A DNA stretch of 13,732 nt from Nocardioidaceae bacterium (lineage in GTDB: Bacteria > Actinomycetota > Actinomycetes > Propionibacteriales > Nocardioidaceae): positions 1-13,732 of the forward strand of contig JACCVA010000021.1 of assembly GCA_013698435.1 (NCBI GenBank), given 5' to 3'. Shown here in pieces: positions 6,937 through 13,732 of this stretch. Below the pieces are notes generated by a model. The model was not told the origin of the DNA, made no database searches, and saw only the letters and a list, made by a program, of their open reading frames with translations. Made by a program: the position numbers and the translations under genes. Within the stretch, counting starts at the first letter, position 1. Each line of letters opens with the position of its first letter.

Positions 6937-6953
6937 CGCCGCCTCGGGCGGTG
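6937..6953. terminator. GC-rich hairpin between convergent genes
   Basis: CGCCGCC, a three-base loop, then GGCGGTG form a seven-pair stem (one G-T pair). It lies in the 44-bp gap between the stops of paralog 3 and the leftward sulfotransferase, where a bidirectional terminator is expected. There is no T-tract, as is common in actinobacteria. Confidence 0.45.
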
Positions 6954-6961
6954 TCACCCGC

Positions 6962-8041
6962 TCAACGCCCTGCCCGGGTCCAGCCCGCGAGCAGTCTGGT
7001 GGCGAGACCAGCCCTGCCTTGCGCCGGTGACGGGTCATTCGCCTCACTTTGCATCGCAGCTCTCACCTTGCGGACCGCCTTCCGTCGCGCGAGCTTGGCC
7101 TCAGCAGCGGCCACGTCGTGGGCGATGGCCACTGCGTCGTCGAACAGCGAGCGGTAGCGCTCGCTCAGCTCGTCAAGGCCGTTCTCGGCTTCCGCGTCCG
7201 AGCCGCGCCGTTCGCCGATCCGGCTGCACAGCCGCCAGGTGTCATCGGCGATGTCCCGCAACGCCTCAGGTACGTCGAGGTCTGCCCAGGTCACTTGGTG
7301 CCGCCGGAGAGCGGGGTCGATGAACTCGTCGACCTCATGGCGAGCGCCCATCTCGATTCCTGTGTTGAGATGCAAGTCGAAGTCCTGCTGGATGCCCCTC
7401 ATCACGGGACGCCAGTCGTCGAGAAGGTCCTCGTAACGGACGAAGGCCCGAGTCTTGCCGCGCGTCTGGCGCTCGGTAATAAGGCTTGCGTTGACCCAGC
7501 GCGCCACACTCAAAACTTGGTAGCGGCGCACCTCCAAGCTGTCGCCCTTGGCGTAGTACGTCGCTCTGCTTCCTACCACCTCGGCTGGGTGGCGCAGCAT
7601 GGCGACGAACGATGTAGGCGTGTCGAGGCGTGACGCCGCTGACTCCCACAGCAGCGGCATCCACGTGGACCGCGGGTCCTTGACGACGATCTGCGGCGCA
7701 CGCCGGAGCTCTTCGGTCAGCCACGCCACGATCTCGCCCTCGTGCTTCGCCGTGATCTCCGCCTGCACGCGGTCGAAGGCATCAGGCCGTGCGTCGAACG
7801 TGTCGACGGTAGCCCGTTCAAGGATCCGGCGGTGAAAGTCGATCGCCCACTTGGGCTCGAAAAAGCCCCGCGGGTTGGACGCGTTCGCGCCGAGAGAAGG
7901 TTGAGGAGAATGGAGGCCGAGGTAGTTGAGGCCTCCCGACATCGTGCTCGTCCCGCTTCGGCCGGCCCCCGTTACGAGCACGAATCGTCGCGGTGCGGAC
8001 TGAACCAGATCGAGGTCTGATGCCGCCGGCGGGTCAGCCAC
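6962..8041 (-). CDS. Sulfotransferase family protein with charged C-terminal extension
   Basis: The 359-residue product begins with FVLVTGAGRSGTSTMSGGLN (residues 20-39), the PAPS-binding P-loop in its GxGRSGTS form. NPRGFFEPK (56-64), VVKDPR (119-124) and MLRHPAEVVGSR (148-159) follow; the last fits the 3'-phosphate-binding region. These are the marks of the bacterial sulfotransferase family, which moves sulfate from PAPS to a carbohydrate or lipid hydroxyl; the substrate is unknown. After about residue 240 comes a region with FIDPALRR and DVPEALRDIADDTW, then a basic, Ala/Arg-rich helix and an amphipathic tail. This same arrangement is found in the partial gene at the right edge. The GTG start at 8041 is set by GAGGAG five bases upstream. 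Transcribed divergently from the polymerase fusion gene, over a 172-bp gap. Confidence 0.8.
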   Translation of the reverse strand: MADPPAASDLDLVQSAPRRFVLVTGAGRSGTSTMSGGLNYLGLHSPQPSLGANASNPRGFFEPKWAIDFHRRILERATVDTFDARPDAFDRVQAEITAKHEGEIVAWLTEELRRAPQIVVKDPRSTWMPLLWESAASRLDTPTSFVAMLRHPAEVVGSRATYYAKGDSLEVRRYQVLSVARWVNASLITERQTRGKTRAFVRYEDLLDDWRPVMRGIQQDFDLHLNTGIEMGARHEVDEFIDPALRRHQVTWADLDVPEALRDIADDTWRLCSRIGERRGSDAEAENGLDELSERYRSLFDDAVAIAHDVAAAEAKLARRKAVRKVRAAMQSEANDPSPAQGRAGLATRLLAGWTRAGR

Positions 8042-8046
8042 GGTGA

Positions 8047-8052
8047 CTCCTC
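8047..8052 (-). promoter_or_regulatory. Ribosome binding site for the GTG start at 8041
   Basis: On the minus strand GAGGAG lies five bases before GTG 8041. It supports that start, as there is no in-frame ATG near the P-loop. Confidence 0.65.
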
Positions 8053-8158
8053 ACGGTCGGACGCTTGGGCGCTGGAAGCCTACTTGCTACTTGCTCGGCC
8101 AACCCGACCACCTGGACAGAGGAGCGAGGCGTTCCACGGGGCGCATGCCTCAGCTGCG

Positions 8159-8186
8159 CGGCGGTAGGGTGACGCCAGCACCGCCG
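8159..8186. repeat. Inverted repeat around the candidate promoter
   Basis: Perfect seven-base arms, CGGCGGT at 8159-8165 and ACCGCCG at 8180-8186, are separated by 14 bases and surround the TAGGGT box. It could be an operator or simply chance in GC-rich DNA. Confidence 0.3.
8165..8170 (+). promoter_or_regulatory. Candidate -10 element for the polymerase fusion gene
   Basis: TAGGGT, identical to the box before the small sulfotransferase, would place the transcript start near 8177 and give a leader of about 37 bases. It begins within the left arm of the inverted repeat CGGCGGT (8159-8165) / ACCGCCG (8180-8186). No clear -35. Confidence 0.35.
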
Positions 8187-8213
8187 GGATAAACAGGGGA
8201 CGGACAGCCACAC

Positions 8214-11200
8214 ATGAACGCCACGATGCCGGTGCGACGCTTCACCGGTGAAGTTCTCAGGCGGCTCGGTGGCCGTCGAGTCGAACAACGCCTCAGCGAA
8301 GATGCTCCGTCTCGGCCTCCGGTGGTGAGCGTGATCGTTCCCGTCTACAACGTCGAGGCCTACATCGACCAATGCCTCACCAGTGTCCGCGAGCAGCGGT
8401 ACCACCACCTCGAGATCATCGTCGTCGACGACGGTTCACCCGACGGGTCCGTCGCGATAGTCGAGCGGCACGCCGCCGAGGACTCGCGAATCCGCCTCAT
8501 CCGCCGGCCGAACGGCGGGCTGGGCGCCGCCCGCAACACCGGCATCAAGCACGCCACCGGTGCCTACCTGACCTTCGTCGATTCAGACGACGTCCTACCT
8601 CATGGAGCCATCAGCGCCATGGTCGGGTCAGCGCAGCGGACCGGATCCGACATGGTGGTAGGTGCGGCGCTGCGTTTCAACTCGAAGCGACGCTGGCAGC
8701 TGGACTGGGTTGAGCTTCACCGCGAAGCCCGGGTAGGTCTTGTCGCAGCGGAGTTTCCCGAAATCATTCGGAATAACTACACCTGGGGCAAGCTCTACCG
8801 CACCGCGTTCTGGCGACGGTGCGGACTGTGGTTCCGAGAAGGCGTCGCCTACGAGGACCAGCCGCTCGTCACGCAGCTCTATCTTCAGGCGACGAAGTTC
8901 GACGTCGTGACAGCGGCGGTGTACAACTGGCGGCTGCGCGACGACCGCAGCTCGATCAGCCAGCAGACCCACACTTTGCGCGACCTGCGGGACCGGGTCA
9001 GCGCCTGGGACCTCGGCATCACAGCACTCCACGGCAAGGCCCCACAGGCCGTGTATGAGGCCTGGCTCCGGTCTCTCTACGCCACTCACTTCCACTGGTA
9101 TCTCAAGAGCGACTCCACGGTCGACGACGAGTACTGGCACACGCTGCGCGATGCGATCCGCCGGGTCGCGCAGACGGCTCCCGAGACCGTCCTGCTGGAC
9201 ATCGACCCACCGCTGCGGGTGGCGGTGGAGCTGGCCCGTCGCGACTACCGCGACGAGTTCCACGAGTTCAAGCGCCGCGGGGGGTACTACGCCACCCACT
9301 TCCCCAGCGTCTTGGAACCCGACGGCGTCATCCTCGAGCTGCCGACGTACGACGACGCCAACGTGGATCTCCCCCGTGAGCTCTACCGCCTGCGCGACGA
9401 CGAGACGTCGGTGGTGCACCGGCTCGACAACGCCTGCTGGACCGGCTCCGGCGACCTGCATGTCGAGGGTTGGGCCTACTTCCGGTCGGTCGATCTGAGC
9501 GAGCGGTCGACGACGATCCGGGTGCTGCTGCGCAACGACCACAGCGGTGAGGAAGTGGCCGCCGTGGCCACCGAGAACCCGCGTCGCACGTTGTTCCCGC
9601 CGGTGCAGGACACGTGGGCCGACTACGGTCGTGCCGCCTTCGCCGCTGACGTCGCCATCGGAGACCGGCTGAACCAGGCAACGGCCGGGAGACCCGGCCG
9701 TTGGACCGTGCTGCTGCAGGTGCAGACGGACCGGCTTGATCGGACGCTGCCGGCGACGGCGGTGCTGCCCGGCGGATCCGCGGCGCACCTCCCGCCGCTC
9801 CCCGCAGCCGAAGGCTTCTGGCACCGCAGCGACCTCAGGAGAGGCCGCAGCTTCCAGCTCCACCACCTGCCGCTGCTGGTCGTCGTCGAGCAGGCGAGGG
9901 TGGACGAGGCGACCCTGAGCGGCCGGCTCAGGCTCAACACCCCCGGCAAGGTCGCCGGACTGCGGCTGGTGAACACCGACTCCGGTGAGGTCGTGGACCT
10001 GTCCACCGCAAAACTCGGCGACGACGGCGATTTCTCTTTCGAGGTGCCGCCCGCCATCACTGCCGAGCCGACGAGCACCATGGGTGCATCGGCCGTGTGG
10101 TCGCTGCGTGCGCTGATGGCGTCCGGCAAGACGATCCTCGTCACGGCGCCAACCGGGTTCGAAGAGCCGCTCGAGTCACGCAAGGGCCCCTCGATCATGT
10201 CGTGGCGCCCCTCCCACCGTGGTGCCCTCACGCTTCAGGTGTCAGCGACAACCGTGGTGCTTGAGTCGGCTCGCCTCGACGGCTCCCTGTTGACCGTCAC
10301 CGGAAGGACTCCTTGCCTGGACCGCGCCCAGGTGACGCTGCAGCTGGTGTCGGTCCAGGCGCAGTCCCTGCCCACCACGGCAAGCGCCGAGGGCGGACGG
10401 TTCCGGGTCGCGCTGCCGCTCAGGTGGCGGGCGTGGCGATACGGCGAGGTGGTGTTGCCATCCAGCCAGTACGCGCTGACGTTCGCCGTCCAGGGTCCGA
10501 ACGGAGACGCCGCCGGCGAGGCACAGGTCAGCGAAGAGCTGACATCACAGTTCCCCGCCAGTCACGCGAACGACCAGGTAGCCCTCACGTTGACACGCGG
10601 ACCTGGCCGCACGCTTCGGGTGCAGCTGGTGCCGCCGGTGGCACCCGAGATCCGGGGCCGCTTTCACATCAACCGGCTCGAGCGGGCGCACCTCGCGCTC
10701 ACGTCAGCGGACACCTCCGAGGAACGCGACGGGCTCCTCATCGAGACCAACTTCGGTGAGATCGCCGGCTGCAACGGAATCGGCATCCAGCGCGAGCTGC
10801 AACGACGTGGCGCGGACGTGAAGGTGTACTGGACGGTCAAGGACTACTCGGTGGTCGTCCCGCCGGGCGGCATTGCGCTGGTGCGCAACAGCCTGGAGTG
10901 GTTCGACAAGCTCCGCACCGCCAAGTACCTGGTCGACAACATGTACCAACCGCCGTACCACCGACGACCGCCGGGACAGACGATCGTCGCGACGTTCCAC
11001 GGCTACCCCTTCAAGCGCATGGGCGCGCCTCACTGGGAGAACATGCAGTTCTCCCAGGCACTCATCGACTCGTTCCACCTCAGGTCAAGCGAGTGGGACT
11101 ACCTCGTGTCCCCCGCCCGCTATGCGACGCCGCTGCTGACCCGCGACTTCCACTACGACGGACAGGTGCTGGAGATCGGCTATCCACGCAACGACGTGCT

Positions 11201-11846
11201 GGTGTCTGCGGAGGCCGACGCCATCCGCGCCGAGACCCGAGCCTCACTGGGGATTCCGGACCACGTGACGGTCGTGCTGTACGCCCCGACGTTTCGCGAC
11301 TACCTGTCCGAGGACGACCACCACGCCAGCATGGGGACGTTCCTCGACGCGTCGGAGCTGGTGGACAAGCTCGGCGACGACCACTGGCTGTTGATCCGCG
11401 GCCACGCCTTCCACGCCCGGACCAGCGAGCGGCCGGAGACCACGGACCGCATCATCGACGTCACGGACTATGCCGATCCTGCCGACCTCTACCTTGCCTC
11501 GGACGCGGCAATCCTGGACTACTCGTCACTGCGCTTCGACTACGCCGTCACGGGGAAGCCGATGATCTTCTTGGTGCCTGATCTGGAGCTGTACCAGGCC
11601 ACGCGCGGGTGGCTGCTCGACTATCCCGCGACCGCTCCTGGGCCTCTCGTACGGACGACCGCCGAGGTGGCCACGGCCCTCTCCGAGCTCGACTCCGTCG
11701 TTGCCGAGTACGGCGGGGCCTACGAGAAGTTCCGCGCGTCCTACCTCGATCTCGAGGACGGCCGTGCGTCCGCGAGGTTTGTCGATGCTGTGTTCGTGCC
11801 CCGTGGAGACGCGCCACCTGCAGACGGCGGTTCAGGGCGCGTCTGA
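8214..11846 (+). CDS. GT2 glycosyltransferase fused to a TagF/TarL-type CDP-polyol polyol-phosphotransferase
   Basis: A 1210-residue fusion. Residues 37-250 are a GT2 domain: VVSVIVPVYNVEAY, IIVVDDGS (71-75), NGGLGAARNTGI, FVDSDD (123-126, the metal-binding DXD-like motif) and VAYEDQPL with a likely catalytic acid. Residues about 404-830 are beta-rich and contain repeated starts of the type V-E-x-A-R-L/V-D (near 558 and 682, and a weaker one near 404). Residues about 840-1190 are a Glyphos_transf domain: TFHGYPFKRMG (927-937), GYPRND (989-994), YAPTFRDY, IRGHAF (1061-1066) and ILDYSSLRFDYAVTGKP (1100-1116). That domain polymerises glycerol- or ribitol-phosphate from CDP-polyol; the convergent CDP-ribitol-type gene favours ribitol. 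No membrane helix is seen, so it should act at the cytoplasmic face. ATG 8214 is preceded by AGGGGA at an unusually long 13 bases; ATG 8226 is an alternative. It overlaps the next gene tail to tail by 15 bp. Confidence 0.88.
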   Translation: MNATMPVRRFTGEVLRRLGGRRVEQRLSEDAPSRPPVVSVIVPVYNVEAYIDQCLTSVREQRYHHLEIIVVDDGSPDGSVAIVERHAAEDSRIRLIRRPNGGLGAARNTGIKHATGAYLTFVDSDDVLPHGAISAMVGSAQRTGSDMVVGAALRFNSKRRWQLDWVELHREARVGLVAAEFPEIIRNNYTWGKLYRTAFWRRCGLWFREGVAYEDQPLVTQLYLQATKFDVVTAAVYNWRLRDDRSSISQQTHTLRDLRDRVSAWDLGITALHGKAPQAVYEAWLRSLYATHFHWYLKSDSTVDDEYWHTLRDAIRRVAQTAPETVLLDIDPPLRVAVELARRDYRDEFHEFKRRGGYYATHFPSVLEPDGVILELPTYDDANVDLPRELYRLRDDETSVVHRLDNACWTGSGDLHVEGWAYFRSVDLSERSTTIRVLLRNDHSGEEVAAVATENPRRTLFPPVQDTWADYGRAAFAADVAIGDRLNQATAGRPGRWTVLLQVQTDRLDRTLPATAVLPGGSAAHLPPLPAAEGFWHRSDLRRGRSFQLHHLPLLVVVEQARVDEATLSGRLRLNTPGKVAGLRLVNTDSGEVVDLSTAKLGDDGDFSFEVPPAITAEPTSTMGASAVWSLRALMASGKTILVTAPTGFEEPLESRKGPSIMSWRPSHRGALTLQVSATTVVLESARLDGSLLTVTGRTPCLDRAQVTLQLVSVQAQSLPTTASAEGGRFRVALPLRWRAWRYGEVVLPSSQYALTFAVQGPNGDAAGEAQVSEELTSQFPASHANDQVALTLTRGPGRTLRVQLVPPVAPEIRGRFHINRLERAHLALTSADTSEERDGLLIETNFGEIAGCNGIGIQRELQRRGADVKVYWTVKDYSVVVPPGGIALVRNSLEWFDKLRTAKYLVDNMYQPPYHRRPPGQTIVATFHGYPFKRMGAPHWENMQFSQALIDSFHLRSSEWDYLVSPARYATPLLTRDFHYDGQVLEIGYPRNDVLVSAEADAIRAETRASLGIPDHVTVVLYAPTFRDYLSEDDHHASMGTFLDASELVDKLGDDHWLLIRGHAFHARTSERPETTDRIIDVTDYADPADLYLASDAAILDYSSLRFDYAVTGKPMIFLVPDLELYQATRGWLLDYPATAPGPLVRTTAEVATALSELDSVVAEYGGAYEKFRASYLDLEDGRASARFVDAVFVPRGDAPPADGGSGRV

Positions 11847-13271
11847 GCCCAGGTCGATCGTCTCATCGAAGCTCGACACTTGAGGGTCCATCCGGCGCAG
11901 GTCGACGACGTGACCGGTGTCCTTGGACAGCAGCAGGTCGAGCGATGCCGTGGCCACCAGCTTGGGGTCGAGCAGCGAGCCGGCCGGCTCCTTGCCGAAG
12001 GCCTTCGTACGCATCGGTGTGCCGGTGCGCTCGGGGTTGATGCAGTTGACGCGGACGCCCAGTGGCGCCCACTCGTCGGCAAGCGCCTGGGTCAGGTTGA
12101 CCACGGCCGCCTTGGCGGAGGAGTACAGGCTGTACCCAGCACGGCCACGTGTGTAGGAGCTCGACGTGAAGAGGAGCAGGCTTCCACCGGTGGCCTCGAG
12201 GTGCGGCAGGGCCTCCTGCGCGATCAGGATCGGGGCCAGGTAGTTGATCTCCGTCGCGGAGTAGATCGTCTCCTCCGAGGTAGAGGCCAGCGTGCCCCTA
12301 GGCAGCACCGCAGCCGTGTTGACGACGAAGTCGATGCGTCCGTGCTGTGCGAGGACGCTGTCGATGGCCGCCGCGACGTCTTCCCTTCGCTCGACATGGG
12401 TGCGCGTGGTGGAGCGACTGAACGTCACCACGTCTGCCCCGTGGTCCCTCGCCAGCGCCGCAATGTCGGCTCCGATGCCGTAGCTGCCACCGAAGACGAC
12501 CAGGGTCTTGCCGGCGAGCGCCTCTCGATAGGCGTCCTCGGTGCGGCCATGCGGCAGGTCCTGGCTCGTCAGCTGGAACAGCTTGTCGACGAGGTAGACG
12601 TCGATAGGCTCGGTCACCTTCATGTTTCGTTCGTCGCCCCGCACGACCCAGATCGGCACGTCGGGCAGGTACCTGAGCACGACCGTGCAGTCGTCGGTCG
12701 CCTCGAAGCCGGGGTCTTGTCTGGCGAGCTCATATGCCTGACGCAGCACCGAGGCCCGAAACGCCTGAGGGGTCTGCCCGCGCCGCAGGGCGCCGCGGGG
12801 CGGGATGTCGGAGATCGTGTTGGACGCGTCGACCTCGATGATCGTGTCGGCAGACGGAATGGCCACGTCCACCGCGTCGTAGCGGTCCAGCGCGTCGTAG
12901 CACTCGTCGATGATGCGGTCGCTGACGAGCGGTCGCACCGCGTCGTGCAGGAGCAGCTTGCAGTCGCGATCTCCGATGGCCTCGAGCGCCCGCGCCGTTG
13001 TGCCGTTGCGGGTGTCTGCGCCCTCGAGGATCTGGCTGACCTTGGTGTAGTTGCCGCTCCTCACTACCTGTCGGACCACGTCGAGATGGCCGACCGCCAT
13101 CATGATGATGATCTCGTCGACGCGTGGATGCTGATCGAGGGTGGCGATCACGTGCTCGATCACCGGACGGCCGGCGATCTTGATGAGCTGCTTGGGGATG
13201 TCGAGCCCGAGCCTCGTCCCCACACCCCCGGCGAGGACGACTGCGACATTGCTGTCCGGCTCCGACGTCAC
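11832..13271 (-). CDS. Bifunctional cytidylyltransferase / short-chain dehydrogenase (Acs1/Bcs1-like, CDP-ribitol synthesis)
   Basis: A 479-residue fusion. Residues 7-235 are an IspD/TarI-type cytidylyltransferase: VVLAGGVGTRLG with PKQL (11-29) binds CTP, then LLHDAVRP (107-114), TPQAF (167-171), TDD (192-194) and MKVTEP (217-222). Residues 254-460 are an SDR oxidoreductase: VVFGGSYGIG (258-267, cofactor loop), VNTAA (317-321), TSSS (369-372) and the catalytic YSSAK (383-387). This order matches Acs1/Bcs1 of H. influenzae, which reduce ribulose 5-phosphate and convert the ribitol 5-phosphate to CDP-ribitol. A stand-alone isoprenoid IspD is unlikely given the fusion and context. The product would feed the phosphotransferase encoded opposite. 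The GTG start at 13271 overlaps the upstream stop as GTGA, so translation is probably coupled; only a weak GAGGCGG precedes it. The exact polyol is an inference. Confidence 0.85.
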   Translation of the reverse strand: MTSEPDSNVAVVLAGGVGTRLGLDIPKQLIKIAGRPVIEHVIATLDQHPRVDEIIIMMAVGHLDVVRQVVRSGNYTKVSQILEGADTRNGTTARALEAIGDRDCKLLLHDAVRPLVSDRIIDECYDALDRYDAVDVAIPSADTIIEVDASNTISDIPPRGALRRGQTPQAFRASVLRQAYELARQDPGFEATDDCTVVLRYLPDVPIWVVRGDERNMKVTEPIDVYLVDKLFQLTSQDLPHGRTEDAYREALAGKTLVVFGGSYGIGADIAALARDHGADVVTFSRSTTRTHVERREDVAAAIDSVLAQHGRIDFVVNTAAVLPRGTLASTSEETIYSATEINYLAPILIAQEALPHLEATGGSLLLFTSSSYTRGRAGYSLYSSAKAAVVNLTQALADEWAPLGVRVNCINPERTGTPMRTKAFGKEPAGSLLDPKLVATASLDLLLSKDTGHVVDLRRMDPQVSSFDETIDLGSDAP

Positions 13272-13732
13272 GGCCGCCTCGACAGCAGCCGCGTGGTCCG
13301 GGACTTCAGTCCTGCGGCCACTTGTCGCGGCGACCGGGTGGCCCGTCGGTCGGACCCTCCCTCGGAACGCGCCGGCTCGACCGGGCGGGTCGCCGTGTCG
13401 CGTGCGACCTGCGCCTTGCGTTGCTCGTTCTTGATCTGCTTCAGCACCTTGCGACGCTCCTTGGCGCGGGCGGCATTGAGGCTGGAGCGCACCATGGTCT
13501 CGGCTTGACCGTAGAGAACCACGTACTCCGCTCGAAGCTCGTCGAGCTCAGCTGCCGAGTCGGCGACTGCCTCGCCGTCGACATCGATCGCACGGGCCTC
13601 GAGGGCGACATAGGTTCTTTCAGCCAGCTCACACAACGACTCAGGGACGTCGAAGCCGTCCCAGCTGCGCTCGGTCCGGCGCAGCTGAGGGTCGACGAGT
13701 GCGTCGGCGGCCGCGAGCTCCTCTTCGCTGCG
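13268..13732 (-). CDS. C-terminal part of a sulfotransferase-like protein (partial, 5' end outside window)
   Basis: The last 154 residues of a leftward gene that begins beyond the right edge. No P-loop is in view, so the call rests on homology to the 6962-8041 product. LVDPQLRR, SWDGFDVPESLCELAERTY and a later Ala/Arg/Lys-rich helix (ARAKERRKVLKQIKNEQRKA) line up in order and spacing with FIDPALRR, TWADLDVPEALRDIADDTW and the basic helix of that protein. Between them lies an acidic linker and ELDELRAEYVVLYGQAE, matching ELSERYRSLFDDAVA. The tail is basic and ends LLSRRP. The stop TGA overlaps the GTG of the CDP-ribitol gene (GTGA), so the two are likely co-transcribed and translationally coupled. 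If the missing part holds a P-loop, the window carries three sulfotransferase genes. A role in modifying the same polymer is inferred from context. Confidence 0.6.
   Translation of the reverse strand, partial: RSEEELAAADALVDPQLRRTERSWDGFDVPESLCELAERTYVALEARAIDVDGEAVADSAAELDELRAEYVVLYGQAETMVRSSLNAARAKERRKVLKQIKNEQRKAQVARDTATRPVEPARSEGGSDRRATRSPRQVAAGLKSRTTRLLSRRP

Noticed and set aside
8080..8093. Direct repeat CTACTTG x2 in the divergent control region
   Set aside because: Only two short units; could be chance, and no matching copy was noticed elsewhere.
8628..9866. A 412-codon open frame on the minus strand opposite the polymerase gene
   Set aside because: Low-complexity product with no domain signal; the plus strand encodes a clear GT2 domain.
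11880..13508. A 542-codon open frame on the plus strand opposite the CDP-ribitol gene
   Set aside because: Its product is Arg/Val/Asp-rich with no recognisable motif, while the minus strand carries clear cytidylyltransferase and dehydrogenase motifs. Long antisense frames are usual in GC-rich DNA.
1..13732. Insertion sequence, CRISPR array or tRNA
   Set aside because: No transposase motif, regularly spaced repeats or cloverleaf sequence was found by reading both strands.

Overview
The window looks like a chromosomal cell-envelope polysaccharide or wall-polymer locus of a high-GC Gram-positive actinobacterium, possibly Nocardioides-like. The reasons are strong G/C bias at third codon positions, GTG and TTG starts, TANNNT-type -10 boxes, and families typical of actinobacterial envelope loci. 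The genus is an inference. I see no rRNA, tRNA, CRISPR array or intact mobile element.

Layout from left to right. (1) At the left edge is the N-terminal part of a leftward GT2 glycosyltransferase that resembles polyprenyl-phosphate sugar synthases. (2) Head to head with it is a rightward series of three paralogous multi-spanning membrane glycosyltransferases of the GT-C/PMT_2 type (284-2011, 2104-3840, 5184-6917). Each has 575-578 residues. A small sulfotransferase-like gene (4134-4799) and two gene-poor spacers lie between the second and third copies. (3) A leftward 359-residue sulfotransferase (6962-8041) converges on the third copy across a GC-rich hairpin. (4) A divergent promoter region of about 170 bp precedes a rightward 1210-residue fusion (8214-11846): GT2 domain, repeated beta-rich middle, and C-terminal CDP-polyol polyol-phosphotransferase of the TagF/TarL type. 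(5) Tail to tail with it, overlapping by 15 bp, is a leftward bifunctional cytidylyltransferase/short-chain dehydrogenase (11832-13271). It resembles the H. influenzae Acs1/Bcs1 enzymes that make CDP-ribitol. (6) The right edge holds the C-terminal part of a second large sulfotransferase homolog, whose stop overlaps the start of the fusion gene as GTGA.

How they may work together (inference): the cytidylyltransferase/reductase makes CDP-ribitol and the large fusion polymerises polyol phosphate and adds sugar. The left-edge GT2 may charge a polyprenyl phosphate with sugar, and the three GT-C enzymes may move that sugar onto the polymer outside the membrane. Three sulfotransferase-like proteins could then sulfate the polymer or its precursors. 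A teichoic-acid-like polymer that is glycosylated by a GT-C triad and possibly sulfated is the most notable idea here. All family calls are from motifs read by eye; no database search was run.
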